The notes: generated by a model not told the origin, from the sequence alone. 64,000 nt of DNA from Fen-1077 sp050014355 (GCA_050014355.1 JBEKDL010000004.1:1-64000); one strand, 5' to 3'; positions 24,841-34,370 are shown, numbered from the stretch's first letter. Translations and numbers: made by a program.

Positions 24841-25734
24841 TTGGACGGCATACTGAACATTGATAAGCCCGCGGGCAACACATCCTACGGCGTTATCGCC
24901 AGGATAAAGCGCCTCACTGGCGAGAAGCGCGTGGGACACGCCGGCACGCTCGACCCTGACGCCACAGGAGTCCTCCCCGTCTGCCTCGGCAAGGCCACGC
25001 GCGTTGTCCAGTACCTGACCGACGCCACTAAAACCTACCTGGCCGTTATCGAGCTGGGGACTGCCACCGATACTTACGACGCCGCCGGGAATATTATCCA
25101 GCGCGGCGACCCTTCAGGCATCGACCGCAATCGCCTGGAGTCAGCCCTTAACCGGTTCAGGGGCACCATTTCCCAGACCCCTCCCATGTACAGCGCCCTG
25201 AAGCACCAGGGGCAGCCCCTCTATAAGCTGGCGCGCGCCGGCATCAGCGTGGAGCGTAAAAGCCGCACGGTCACCATTCACCAACTGGTAATAACCGACT
25301 GGCAACCCCCGATTATCACTTTAAAAATCGAATGCAGCAAGGGTACTTATATCCGTTCGCTAGCTCACGACCTCGGGCAGGCGCTCGGCTGCGGCGCTTA
25401 CCTTAAAAACCTCAAGCGAACAAGGTGCGGGATTTTCGATATCAAAGAAGCTATCTCATTATCGCGACTGGAAGAAGCCTGCCGCGATGGCAATCTGGAG
25501 AACTTTTTGCTCCCCATCGATTATGCTCTCCGGGACTTCCGCGCCGTGGTTATCGATGAGGCGGCGGAAAAAGCCATGAAGCAGGGCAACACCCTGGCGC
25601 TAAAGCAAGTTGATATGAAGTCCAATACGAAAGTGTGTCTCTGCCGCGCTTATGCGCCAGACGGGCGTTTCCTGGGTCTGCTCCGTTATATTCCCGATAG
25701 CGGCCGGTGGCAGCCGGAAAAGGTGCTTGTTTAG
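24841..25734 (+). CDS. truB: tRNA pseudouridine-55 synthase
   Basis: Makes pseudouridine 55 in the T-arm of tRNAs. The 297-residue protein starts at a TTG (MDGILNIDKPAGNTS) and carries GTLDPDATGVLP with the catalytic Asp, plus CSKGTYIRSLAHDLG and a C-terminal PUA-like part. ribF, the common downstream partner, is absent. Last gene of the nusA operon. Confidence 0.96.
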   Translation: MDGILNIDKPAGNTSYGVIARIKRLTGEKRVGHAGTLDPDATGVLPVCLGKATRVVQYLTDATKTYLAVIELGTATDTYDAAGNIIQRGDPSGIDRNRLESALNRFRGTISQTPPMYSALKHQGQPLYKLARAGISVERKSRTVTIHQLVITDWQPPIITLKIECSKGTYIRSLAHDLGQALGCGAYLKNLKRTRCGIFDIKEAISLSRLEEACRDGNLENFLLPIDYALRDFRAVVIDEAAEKAMKQGNTLALKQVDMKSNTKVCLCRAYAPDGRFLGLLRYIPDSGRWQPEKVLV

Positions 25735-25752
25735 GGCGCTTTAAGCCAACCT

Positions 25753-25780
25753 TTTACGTCCGTCTGCGTTGTACTATAAT
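25753..25780 (+). promoter_or_regulatory. Probable promoter for small Ala-rich protein
   Basis: TATAAT at 25775-25780 with TTTACG 16 bp upstream (25753-25758). About 40 bp before the small gene. Confidence 0.45.
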
Positions 25781-25819
25781 AGAAGATATTGTTAATTTGT
25801 TAATTTAGAGGGGGTAAAT

Positions 25820-26038
25820 ATGGCGGGAAAAATAGAAGCTAAACACGATATTTTCAGCAAACCTCTTCCGGAGCTCCTGGATGAGCTTGATAAAGCGGCC
25901 GCCGACGCGCGTAAAGCCGCGGACGAAGCGAGAGCCGCCGGCGAAAGGGCCGCCAATGATGTCATGAAAAAGCTGCGGAAGCTGTTCATGGCTATGGCCA
26001 AAGATATCACCGAAGAGCTCGGCGATAACAAGAAATAG
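25820..26038 (+). CDS. Small Ala/Lys-rich helical protein
   Basis: A 72-residue hypothetical protein, rich in Ala, Asp, Glu and Lys with a heptad-like central helix (about residues 18-60). The start ATG at 25820 has GAGGGGG nearby, and its own promoter-like sequence lies upstream. No signal peptide or membrane segment. The composition recalls histone-H1-like or apolipoprotein-like helices only loosely. No function assigned. Confidence 0.6.
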   Translation: MAGKIEAKHDIFSKPLPELLDELDKAAADARKAADEARAAGERAANDVMKKLRKLFMAMAKDITEELGDNKK

Positions 26039-26051
26039 CCGGTGGGTCCGC

Positions 26052-26576
26052 CTACCTGACAGCCGAAAAATTATATAATTTGCCTTTCCGGGATAAGCGG
26101 AAAAGTCCCGCGCCGGTAATTCTTGATATGATGTCTTGTTCCTCCAGGTGATGGTCGGAGACCGATAAAATCCCGTCCGGTTTCAGTACACGGCGCAATT
26201 CCGCCAGGACCGCACCCGGATTTTTCAGGTGGTGGAGGACGTCGTAAAGTAAAGCCACATCGATACTGCCGTCCGGCAGGCCCGTGGCGCCATCGGACAG
26301 GACTGTTTCAACGTTGAGCTTGTGCCTGGCCGCCAGCGATTTCACGGTCAATATCGCCGCCGGATTGACATCCAGAGCATAAATTTTCCCTGACGCGCCT
26401 ATCAATTTAGCTACCGGCAGGATATAGCCGCCGGGCCCGCAGCCGAAGTCCAGCACCTGAAATCCCGGCCGGATGCCCACTTCCTTTAAAATCTTGCCGC
26501 GCGGCCGGAAAAAATCACGTAATTTGAACTGGAAAGACATAAGTTTAAAGCTAAATCCGGACTGCGGTCTTTCCAT
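26052..26576 (-). CDS. Class I SAM-dependent methyltransferase
   Basis: A 174-residue methyltransferase with motif I VLDFGCGPGGY, the acidic SAM-binding position in YALDVNP, and LLYDVLHHLKNP at motif IV. Short N-terminal segment FRPRGKILKEVGIRPG. The acceptor is unknown. Downstream of dnaE on the same strand with an 18-bp gap, so perhaps cotranscribed. Confidence 0.82.
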   Translation of the reverse strand: MERPQSGFSFKLMSFQFKLRDFFRPRGKILKEVGIRPGFQVLDFGCGPGGYILPVAKLIGASGKIYALDVNPAAILTVKSLAARHKLNVETVLSDGATGLPDGSIDVALLYDVLHHLKNPGAVLAELRRVLKPDGILSVSDHHLEEQDIISRITGAGLFRLSRKGKLYNFSAVR

Positions 26577-26593
26577 GATAAGTCCTCCCTTTA

Positions 26594-29500
26594 CTAAACG
26601 GCTTCTTCCACCTTGAAACCATCTTCGCCCACCAGCCCGGCCAGCTGTTTTTTCAGCTCCGGGCCATAATTAGTCTGTACGTTGGGCAGCTTCAGGGGGA
26701 TAGGGGCGCCGCCGTTCAGGACGTTCAACTGGACTTCATCACGGCCGGGACAGGTTTTTAGCGCGGCGATGATTTTTTCAAAGCGGACGATGTCCCCCTC
26801 TTTATCCGCCGTTTGCGTGATGTTAATTATCAGACGATTTCTTTTTGCGGGCCCTTTTCCTGTCTGCGCGGAAGGCTCCGGCGCTCTAGGCGCGGGCGAG
26901 GGAACCGTCCCCTTTTCTTCCTCCGGCGGTTGGTAGAGGCGCACGTTATCGCAGCTTATCTGCGCCTGCTCGTCCCGCACCCTGACCTTGCCCTGCACCA
27001 CGATTTCGTTGCCTTCCTGCCACAGCTCTTCCGTCTCGGAATAGACCTTGGGCCAGACCATGACCTCGATTTGCCCGCTGAAATCCTCCAGGACGGCGCT
27101 GGCGAAAGACCGTCCGTCCTTGGTGAGCAGATAGCGCGCCGAGATAATCCGGCCGGCCATGACCACGGCCTGTCCGTCCAGCTCTTCATCAACCTCATCG
27201 ATAAATTTGGTGTCCGGGTTCTTCCCGCTGAACACCGGGCTAAACGGTTTCTCGGAAAAGCTCACCCCCATCAGCTCCTTTTCCCAGAACGCTTTTTCCC
27301 GGTCAGAGGTATCGGCCGGGGACATCTCCAGCTGCGGCAAAGGCACCGGAGCTGTATCTCCGAAAAGGTCGAACATGGTGGACTGCCCTGTCTCGCGTAA
27401 TTTCTGCTCCCTCTGCGCCAGCGAAAGTATGTGCTCGACACTGTTGAGCAGCGTCCCGCGCTTCCCCAGCGTATCCATGACGCCCGCCTTTATGAGGCTC
27501 TCCATAACGCGCCGGTTGACGGCGCGGAGGTCGCAGCGTCGGCACAGGTCTTCAATCGATTTGAATGTTCCGTTCTTAATGCGCTCGGCGATAACCGGCT
27601 CGATAGCGCCGGTGCCGACGTTCTTGATTGCCCCCAGCGCATAGCGGATGGACGGACTTCCATCGCTATCTTCGATAGAGAACTCTATCTGGCTGCGGTT
27701 GATATCCGGCGGCAGGACGGTGATGTCGAGGCGGCGGCACTCGGCGACCGCACTGGCGATTTTCTCCAGCTCCCCGGCATGGATGGTCAGGAAAGCGGTG
27801 ATGTACGCCGCGGGGTAGTTCGCTTTCAGATAGGCGGTCTGGTAGGCGATGAGGGCATAGCTGAAGGCGTGCGCCTTGTTAAAAGCGTAACCGGCGAACG
27901 GCTCGATGAGCGAGAAGACTGCCTCGGCGACCTCGGCAGTGAACTCTTTTTTCTTCGCGCCTGCCATGAAGCTGCGCTTTTCCTTCTTCACCACCTCGGG
28001 AATCTTCTTGCCCATGGCCTTGCGGAAAATATCCGCCTGCCCGAGGCTGTAACCGGCCAGCGCCTGGACGATGTAGAGCACCTGCTCCTGGTAAACGATG
28101 ACGCCGTAGGTCTCTTTGAGGATGCTCTCCAGCGCCAGGTGAGGGTACACTATGGGTTTGAGGCCGTGCTTGGCCGCGATGAAGGTAGGGACATGTTCCA
28201 TGGGGCCGGGGCGGTAAAGCGCCACCATGGCCGCGATATCGCCGAAGTTAGTGGGTTTAAGCTCCTTGATGTAGCGGCGCATGCCGCCGCCTTCCAGCTG
28301 GAAGACGCCCGCCGTTTCCCCGGAAGAAAGCAGGCGGAAGGTTTTAGCATCATCCATCGGTAATTTGTACAGGTCGATGTCGAGGCCGTGCTTTTGCTGT
28401 ATTATCTCTTTCGCTTTACCCAGGATGGTCAGGTTGGCCAGCCCGAGGAAGTCCATTTTCAACAGGCCGATGCGGGCGATATCGTTCATAGAAAACTGGG
28501 TCATCACGGCTTCTGCACTGTCTACCCTGGCGCCGCGCTGCAGGGAGACATATTTCGTCAGCGGTTCTTTAGAAATGACGACGCCGGCGGCGTGAGTGCT
28601 GGCGTGGCGCGATATGCCTTCCACCCGCCGCGCCGAATTTACCAGGTTGCGCACGATTTCATCGCTCTGGTAGATGTTCTTCAGCTCCTGGTTCTCGTCC
28701 ATGGCCCGCGCCAGTGTCATGTTGGGCATGCCGGGCACCAGCCTGGCCACGCGGTCAACGTCACCGTAGGGCATGCCGAGGGCCCTACCAACGTCCCGGA
28801 TAGCCGCCCGGGCGCCCAGCGTACCGAAAGTGATTATCTGCGCCACGTGGTCCTGGCCGTATTTCTGGGAGACATAGGCAATCACTTCATCGCGGCGGTC
28901 ATCCTGGAAGTCCATGTCCACATCGGGCATTTCCTTGCGCTCGATATTCAGAAAGCGCTCGAAAATCATGCCGTGTTCGAGGGGGTCGAGGGGGGTTATG
29001 CCGAGGCAGTGCAGAACGATGCTCGAAGCGGCGCTGCCCCTGACGCCATAGAGAATGTTCTGTTTTTTAGTGAACGAGATAATGTCCCACACGACCAGAA
29101 TGTAGTTGGCGAACTGGGTAGTTTTGATGACGTCCAGTTCGTATTCCAGGCGCCTGGTTATCTCCGGGGTAGGGTCGGGATAATACTGTTTCAGGTTCTG
29201 GTAACAAAGCTCCGAAAGGTACTGGTCGGGCGTCTTATTCGCGGGTATTCCTATTTCCGGCAGGTGCAGCCGCCCGAACTCTAAATCGAGATTGCATTTC
29301 TCCGCGATTTTTTCGGTGTTTTCCAGCGCCTCGGGGATATCCTGGTAAAGCTCCGCCATCTCCTGCGGGCTCTTCAGGTAAAAGAAATCTCCCGGCATTT
29401 TCATGCGCTTCTCATCATGGACGGTAGTGTTGGTGCCGATGCACAGCAGCAAATCGTGGGCGGAGGCGTCTTCGCGGTTGACGTAATGGGTATCGTTGGT

Positions 29501-30094
29501 AGCCACCAGCGGGATATCCAGCTCGCGGCTCATCTGAATCAGCGAGTTGTTGACGATTTCCGCCTCCGGCACGGGATGCCGCATCACTTCCAGGTAAAAA
29601 TCGCCGAAGGTCCGCTGGTACCAGAGCGCCGCCTGCCTGGCCTCATCATAGCGCCGCCCGAGGATGAGGTACTGGACTTCCCCGGAAAAGCAGGCGCTTA
29701 GCGCGATGAGTCCTTCTTTATATTGCGCCAATAGCTCTTTATCCACCCTCGGACGGTAGTAAAAACCTTCGAGGTGGGCTCTGGTGGTAAGCTGGATGAG
29801 GTTCTGGTAGCCGATATTGTTTTTGGCCAGCAATATCAGGTGGTAGTTGCTTTTATCGCCGGCATTGCGACTCTGGTGGCCGCCCGGGGCGATATAAATC
29901 TCGCAGCCGATGATAGGCTTTAGACCGGCTTCTTTGGCCGCCTGGTAAAACTCGATAACGCCGTACATGACGCCGTGGTCGGTAATGGCCAGGCTCTGCA
30001 TGCCCAGTTCCTTCGCTTTGGCCACGAGCTGCGGGATGCGGCACATCCCATCGAGCAGGCTGTATTCGGTATGGACGTGGAGGTGGGTAAACAT
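26594..30094 (-). CDS. dnaE: DNA polymerase III alpha subunit (DnaE type)
   Basis: The replicative polymerase. From the ATG at 30094 (MFTHLHVHTEYSLLDG) it is 1166 residues: PHP domain, palm with catalytic PDVDMDFQDDRRDEV, thumb, fingers, tandem HhH (VNRRVMESLIKAG), OB-fold (VVMAGRIISARYLLTKDG) and a C-terminal domain after residue 1080. No 3'-5' exonuclease domain is inserted, so it is DnaE1 and not PolC. The frame extends to 30157, but the PHP start is conserved at 30094. No Shine-Dalgarno is seen and a TATAAT lies only 7 bp upstream, suggesting a leaderless message. Confidence 0.96.
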   Translation of the reverse strand: MFTHLHVHTEYSLLDGMCRIPQLVAKAKELGMQSLAITDHGVMYGVIEFYQAAKEAGLKPIIGCEIYIAPGGHQSRNAGDKSNYHLILLAKNNIGYQNLIQLTTRAHLEGFYYRPRVDKELLAQYKEGLIALSACFSGEVQYLILGRRYDEARQAALWYQRTFGDFYLEVMRHPVPEAEIVNNSLIQMSRELDIPLVATNDTHYVNREDASAHDLLLCIGTNTTVHDEKRMKMPGDFFYLKSPQEMAELYQDIPEALENTEKIAEKCNLDLEFGRLHLPEIGIPANKTPDQYLSELCYQNLKQYYPDPTPEITRRLEYELDVIKTTQFANYILVVWDIISFTKKQNILYGVRGSAASSIVLHCLGITPLDPLEHGMIFERFLNIERKEMPDVDMDFQDDRRDEVIAYVSQKYGQDHVAQIITFGTLGARAAIRDVGRALGMPYGDVDRVARLVPGMPNMTLARAMDENQELKNIYQSDEIVRNLVNSARRVEGISRHASTHAAGVVISKEPLTKYVSLQRGARVDSAEAVMTQFSMNDIARIGLLKMDFLGLANLTILGKAKEIIQQKHGLDIDLYKLPMDDAKTFRLLSSGETAGVFQLEGGGMRRYIKELKPTNFGDIAAMVALYRPGPMEHVPTFIAAKHGLKPIVYPHLALESILKETYGVIVYQEQVLYIVQALAGYSLGQADIFRKAMGKKIPEVVKKEKRSFMAGAKKKEFTAEVAEAVFSLIEPFAGYAFNKAHAFSYALIAYQTAYLKANYPAAYITAFLTIHAGELEKIASAVAECRRLDITVLPPDINRSQIEFSIEDSDGSPSIRYALGAIKNVGTGAIEPVIAERIKNGTFKSIEDLCRRCDLRAVNRRVMESLIKAGVMDTLGKRGTLLNSVEHILSLAQREQKLRETGQSTMFDLFGDTAPVPLPQLEMSPADTSDREKAFWEKELMGVSFSEKPFSPVFSGKNPDTKFIDEVDEELDGQAVVMAGRIISARYLLTKDGRSFASAVLEDFSGQIEVMVWPKVYSETEELWQEGNEIVVQGKVRVRDEQAQISCDNVRLYQPPEEEKGTVPSPAPRAPEPSAQTGKGPAKRNRLIINITQTADKEGDIVRFEKIIAALKTCPGRDEVQLNVLNGGAPIPLKLPNVQTNYGPELKKQLAGLVGEDGFKVEEAV

Positions 30095-30101
30095 CTGGAT
30101 A

Positions 30102-30107
30102 ATTATA
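30102..30107 (-). promoter_or_regulatory. -10 element directly before dnaE
   Basis: TATAAT on the minus strand ends seven bases before the dnaE ATG. A start point at or next to the ATG would give a leaderless mRNA. No good -35 is present at 17 bp. Confidence 0.4.
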
Positions 30108-30178
30108 ACATAAGCCCGGTTGGCCAGAGTATTATTTTCGCCATCAATAATGTACAATTTAAATAGACCGGAATACCC

Positions 30179-30865
30179 ATGAACATCATCAAGACCGCAG
30201 CCTACTGGCTGTTTATCCTTTGCCTGCCAGTCCTGCTGATAACTACGAGCGTAAAAATCGCGGCCAACAGCTCGGAGCTGTACCGCTATGGTTTTAACAA
30301 ATACGACATCAGCCAGGTAACGGGACTATCCCCGGCGGAACTGGATAAGGTCACAACCGGGCTGATATCGTATTTCAACTCAAACCAGGAATACATCGAC
30401 CTGACGGTAATTAAAGACGGTAAACCATTCACGCTTTTTAACGAACGCGAGGCCGGCCATCTGAAGGACGTCAAAGGCCTGTTCCGGCTGGTCTGGTGGC
30501 TGCTGCTGGGCACCTTGATTTACTCCGTTATCTACGCCGCTCTGAACTATACTGTCTGGAAAGACCGGCGGCGGGTGGCGTGGGCGCTTATCGGCGGGAG
30601 CGGCCTGACTATCGCGCTGGTGATAGGCCTGGGTCTGATGATTTCACTGAATTTCGACCAGTTCTTTTACGATTTCCACCTTATCAGTTTCGCCAACAAC
30701 CTGTGGCAGCTCGACCCGTCTACGGACTATCTCATCATGCTTTTCCCGCAGGGTTTCTGGTATGATGCGGCGCTTTTCTGCACCCTGGGCACCGCGGCGC
30801 TGGCGCTTTTCCTGGGAGGCACGGGCTGGTGGCGGTTGAGAAAAGAAAAACCGGTTAAAGTGTGA
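30179..30865 (+). CDS. TIGR01906/DUF1461-type integral membrane protein
   Basis: A 228-residue protein with four to five hydrophobic segments (about 8-28, 105-125, 137-158, 190-215) and an extracytoplasmic loop containing a conserved-looking FNEREAGHLKDVKGLF. The layout matches the DUF1461 family, of unknown function. The ATG at 30179 begins right after the dnaE upstream region (divergent). Convergent with the next membrane protein gene, 15 bp away. Confidence 0.75.
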   Translation: MNIIKTAAYWLFILCLPVLLITTSVKIAANSSELYRYGFNKYDISQVTGLSPAELDKVTTGLISYFNSNQEYIDLTVIKDGKPFTLFNEREAGHLKDVKGLFRLVWWLLLGTLIYSVIYAALNYTVWKDRRRVAWALIGGSGLTIALVIGLGLMISLNFDQFFYDFHLISFANNLWQLDPSTDYLIMLFPQGFWYDAALFCTLGTAALALFLGGTGWWRLRKEKPVKV

Positions 30866-30880
30866 GGTATGAATCATCAC

Positions 30881-31966
30881 CTAAGCCTCGGCTGCTTTCT
30901 TCTTAAAAACGAACGAAATCACGATTAAGACCGCTCCGACCGCGAGCACCGCGATACTGAAAGCCAGCATTTTGCCGGTGACATCGCGATAGAGCGCATC
31001 AAGCCACGGCCCCAGGGAAGGTACTTTTTGCGGCAACGCATTCAGAAGCGACTGGGCAGGATTGAAACTCCGCGCCGCCAAAACACCCGCCAGGTCCAGA
31101 GCCCCGAAGATAAACAGGTCAATCCCCAGCGCGCGGCTAGGTTCCTGCACATTGCGGTAAATCAGGAAAATACCCGCCGCCAGAAGCACCATTAAGACGA
31201 TTAACCAGTAATAGGCGCTTTGGAAATAGCCGATATATTTTCTGACCAGCAGCAGGTCGTCCATAGTATTCGCCGGAATGTTGGTCTGGTCGGCCACCAG
31301 ATTATCCGGAATTTGCGCGGCATACTGGTTATAGTAATAATCGAAATATGGCCTGACCAGCGTCTCCAGCAAGCCTGAAAGCGCCGGGGCGCTGCCCGTT
31401 GCGGTTATCTGCGCCTGGATTTGCTTAAGATATATATCGACGTAAGATTTCAATTGCGCATCGGACATCAGGGCGAGGTCAGGCGTCAACAGGCTCCGGT
31501 ACTGCTGAAAATTTTGAAAGATATAAGGTTCCAGCTGGGTCTGGATATTACCGCGCAGCCAGGAGGTGAGCTGCTTGCTCATTTCCTGCCACAGGCTGTT
31601 TTTGAGGTCGGCTTTTAAAGTGTTCAGCGGTATCTTGATAGCGAGTTTATCAGTCTTGCCCAGGAAAAAGTTATAGCCGGAATCGATACTCTGGTCCGCC
31701 TGCGCTTTAAACCAGGGCTTCTGGTCGTCGATGGCGTTATAGACGGCGTCTTTTAAAAAGTATAGCTCGGCAGGCAAATAATCTTTTATCTGCTGGTCGG
31801 CGATGTCCCGCGCTACAGCCGAGATATCGATTCTATCCACCTGCTGCTTGACGAAACCGGGAGAAAGCAAGGTGCTGTTCAGCATAAAAGCCATACCGAA
31901 AATAGAAAGCGAAAGAAAAAGCAGAAAACCGAGGACGAATGCACCAAAGCCTTTTAAAAAGCCCAT
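30881..31966 (-). CDS. Membrane protein with large extracytoplasmic domain
   Basis: A 361-residue protein: one N-terminal hydrophobic segment (about 5-28), a Gln/Asp-rich predicted extracytoplasmic domain of about 230 residues containing SAVARDIADQQIKDYLP, and three C-terminal hydrophobic segments (about 255-275, 285-305, 330-350), ending KKKAAEA. I do not recognise the family with confidence. The start at 31966 (MGFLKGF) has GGAGG seven bases upstream; the open frame to 32005 lacks one. Two adjacent membrane proteins of unknown role face each other here. Confidence 0.7.
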   Translation of the reverse strand: MGFLKGFGAFVLGFLLFLSLSIFGMAFMLNSTLLSPGFVKQQVDRIDISAVARDIADQQIKDYLPAELYFLKDAVYNAIDDQKPWFKAQADQSIDSGYNFFLGKTDKLAIKIPLNTLKADLKNSLWQEMSKQLTSWLRGNIQTQLEPYIFQNFQQYRSLLTPDLALMSDAQLKSYVDIYLKQIQAQITATGSAPALSGLLETLVRPYFDYYYNQYAAQIPDNLVADQTNIPANTMDDLLLVRKYIGYFQSAYYWLIVLMVLLAAGIFLIYRNVQEPSRALGIDLFIFGALDLAGVLAARSFNPAQSLLNALPQKVPSLGPWLDALYRDVTGKMLAFSIAVLAVGAVLIVISFVFKKKAAEA

Positions 31967-32078
31967 GCGGCAGCCTCCATCTAACTCTGGCCAATATTTT
32001 AACATACCAGCGAGGGTAATTTCATTCGCTTCGGGAGGTTGACTGTGAGATGGGTATCGAGTAGAATTACAATATCCT

Positions 32079-32152
32079 GGGCGGTTAGCTCAGCTGGTTA
32101 GAGCGCCGCGTTGACATCGCGGAGGTCAGTGGTTCAAGTCCGCTACCGCCCA
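32079..32152 (+). tRNA. tRNA-Val (GAC)
   Basis: A 74-nt cloverleaf: acceptor GGGCGGT pairs with ACCGCCC, discriminator A, D-arm TTAGCTCAGCTGG, anticodon stem CCGCG/CGCGG with loop TTGACAT (anticodon GAC), T-arm with GGTTCAAGTC. CCA is not encoded. Confidence 0.95.
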
Positions 32153-32167
32153 TTTTTAGATTAATTG

Positions 32168-32200
32168 ACCCTTATGTGAATCATTACATAAGGGTTTTTT
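32168..32200 (+). terminator. Intrinsic terminator after tRNA-Val
   Basis: ACCCTTATGT (32168-32177) pairs perfectly with ACATAAGGGT (32186-32195) across an 8-nt loop, followed by TTTTT. Confidence 0.85.
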
Positions 32201-32480
32201 ACTAAAAGTAAGCCCATAACTACTACTACCTCGCTTGTAATTTTCTGGTTGTTGACAATATACTAAATCAATCATTCCGGTTTTCAAGCCTGAACAAGTG
32301 TAGCTGGTTGATATTACCTTATCTGCTGTAAGGAGTACAGGCATCATTGGGCTCATTTCGAATTGACAGTCTCCAGTGATACAAATATTCCGCTATAAAT
32401 CATAAACGAAACGCTCTTGCGAAAAGCAGGTACGCTGAAAATTTTTAAGTTATTATATATGACCAAGAGAGTGTGAAAAG
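32201..32480. other. AT-rich spacer before aconitase X genes
   Basis: About 280 bp of AT-rich sequence with no credible gene. TTGACA at 32363-32368 is followed after 17 bp by TATTCC, a weak promoter candidate for the downstream pair. No integrase, att repeat or insertion-sequence end is visible. Confidence 0.4.
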
Positions 32481-33755
32481 ATGTTGTTAACGGATGACGA
32501 AAAACGGATTCTGGACGGCAAGCGAGGTGAGATTGCCCAAAGATGTATGACATTTTTAGTGGATTATGGTGAAGCGGCGGGAGCAGACAAACTGATTGAT
32601 CTGGATGGAACAGTAGATTTGCATCCGGGTTCCGGCTGGGTTGGAGCTTATGATATCAAGCTGGAAGAAATTGCGGAATTGGCCAGAAAAGGTGAAGGAT
32701 TTAAAGTACCTACCTTCTCCGACAAGGCCACTGCGCCTGGCTTTATTGTGGATGGATGGGAAAACTGCGGCGTCCTGCCCAGCAGCGACCCGACCTTTCA
32801 CAAAAAGTGCCTGGAGGACCTCCAACCATATATTGATATGGGAATGGTGCCTACTTTCTCCTGCAACCATTACCTGGTAAGTTCGTTTTGGCCTTCTGTA
32901 GGCCAGCATTGTGCCTGGGTAGAGAGTTCAGCTGTTCCTTGGGTTAACGCCGTTTTAGGGGCCAGAAGTAATTTTGACGGTTGTTTTCAGACGGCGTATT
33001 TGGGAAAGGTCCCGGCATATGATATGCATCTGACCGAGAACCGCGCGGCGACGGTACTGGTACGCTGTGAGACTGAATTAAAAAGAGATATGGACTATGA
33101 TTTATTCGGTTGGGCGGTTGGAGAAACTCTGGGGTTGAAAGTTCCGGCCTTCGTCGGTATCGGCAGACCAACAACCACTCAACTGGTGAAAATGAATTCC
33201 GCTCTGAACACAGGCGGGCAGGTACGCATGTATCATATTCCCGGAAGAACTCCAGAAGCACCCACCCTGGAAGTGGCGTTTCAAGGGAAGAAACCCAAAG
33301 AGACCATATCCATTACGCGGGATGATTTGAAAAGAGTCTATGAACTGATGAATTACGGTTCCAGCGATGATATTGATTTTGTTTATTTAGGCTGCCCTCA
33401 CTACAATATTGAAGAATTGAGAAAGGTGGCCGGTTTACTTGAGGGTAAGAAATGCCAAACCAGGTTATGGGTAATGACAAACCCTCCCACTTATAAAGTG
33501 GCCGATATGGCAGGGTACCGGGAAAAAATCGAAGATGCAGGGGGCATACTATTATCCGGAACCTGTCCCGGCTTACTCAACGGGGTAGTAATGCCTCCGT
33601 CCGGGGTCCCCAAGGTTATAGCTACGGATGCAGCCAAACAGGACTATTACATTACCGGCCATTGCCATCCAAATAAAGTTCAAGTCCGATACGGTACGAC
33701 GGAAGATTGTGTTGATGCAGCCGTCACGGGAAAATGGAAAGGGGAGTGGAGGTAA
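32481..33755 (+). CDS. Aconitase X catalytic (large) subunit
   Basis: A 424-residue member of the AcnX (DUF521) family of cluster-dependent dehydratases. Visible landmarks are MLLTDDEKRILDGKRGE, the glycine motif HPGSGWVGAYD, FSCNHYL, GTCPGL and the near-terminal TGHCHPNKVQVRYGTTEDC. Characterised relatives are archaeal phosphomevalonate dehydratase and bacterial cis-3-hydroxyproline dehydratase; separate large and small subunits, as here, resemble the archaeal-type arrangement. Base composition is visibly more AT-rich than that of its neighbours. The substrate cannot be settled from sequence alone. Confidence 0.88.
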   Translation: MLLTDDEKRILDGKRGEIAQRCMTFLVDYGEAAGADKLIDLDGTVDLHPGSGWVGAYDIKLEEIAELARKGEGFKVPTFSDKATAPGFIVDGWENCGVLPSSDPTFHKKCLEDLQPYIDMGMVPTFSCNHYLVSSFWPSVGQHCAWVESSAVPWVNAVLGARSNFDGCFQTAYLGKVPAYDMHLTENRAATVLVRCETELKRDMDYDLFGWAVGETLGLKVPAFVGIGRPTTTQLVKMNSALNTGGQVRMYHIPGRTPEAPTLEVAFQGKKPKETISITRDDLKRVYELMNYGSSDDIDFVYLGCPHYNIEELRKVAGLLEGKKCQTRLWVMTNPPTYKVADMAGYREKIEDAGGILLSGTCPGLLNGVVMPPSGVPKVIATDAAKQDYYITGHCHPNKVQVRYGTTEDCVDAAVTGKWKGEWR

Positions 33756-33762
33756 GCATCTA

Positions 33763-34191
33763 ATGAATAAGCAAGCAAATAAAATTATTCTCAAGGGAAG
33801 AAAAGTAATAGGCGGAATTGCCCAGGGTGAAGCGCTGGTATCCAAAATGCCCTTAATGGGTTGGGGCAACGTTGATTCAAAAAATGGTTATACCGTAGAA
33901 AGAAACCATCCCCTTTACGAAGTTCCCTATAAAGGAAAGGTGCTGGTTTTCACTGAACCGAGGGGTTCCGGCGGCTTTGTGGGGTATGGCAGGTCTCGGC
34001 TTTTCGGCACTAACCCTGCAGCTTTCCTCTACAGAAAGGGGAATAATCTAACCGTCTTCGCGGCCATGGTAATGAATGTGCCTACAGTCACCGATTTTGA
34101 CCAAGACCCTACTGAAGTCATTGAAACCGGAGACTACGTTATTGTGAATGGGGATAGGGGGATTGTTGAGGTGATAAAAAAAACTAGATAG
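33763..34191 (+). CDS. Aconitase X swivel (small) subunit
   Basis: A 142-residue DUF126-type small subunit: GRKVIGGIAQGEALVS at the N-terminus and FTEPRGSGGFVGYGRSRLF, the loop that covers the active site in aconitase-like swivel domains. It begins 7 bp after the large subunit stop, with GGAGG 11 bases before the ATG, and the two form a heteromeric dehydratase. The frame is open further upstream, but the earlier start would be antiparallel to no family member. Confidence 0.87.
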   Translation: MNKQANKIILKGRKVIGGIAQGEALVSKMPLMGWGNVDSKNGYTVERNHPLYEVPYKGKVLVFTEPRGSGGFVGYGRSRLFGTNPAAFLYRKGNNLTVFAAMVMNVPTVTDFDQDPTEVIETGDYVIVNGDRGIVEVIKKTR

Positions 34192-34370
34192 TAGCGGCGA
34201 GAGCATCGCAGGGATTAGACTGATGGGAAATCTGCCTTGGGCATCAGGTCAAATCCTGATATCTCGATGTGACAGCCTAGTACGTGGGTACACTTTCGGC
34301 AGGCAGAATTCCCTCTTTTTCAATGGTTACTCCGGCAACGCTTTGGCCTTAAATGATGAAGGGTTGAATT

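Noticed and set aside
27431..28363. 310-codon plus-strand frame
   Set aside because: Antisense to dnaE, without ribosome-binding site or motif.
32168..32200. Possible att site at the tRNA-Val 3' end
   Set aside because: The repeat is a simple terminator hairpin, with no copy of the tRNA 3' end and no integrase in the window.
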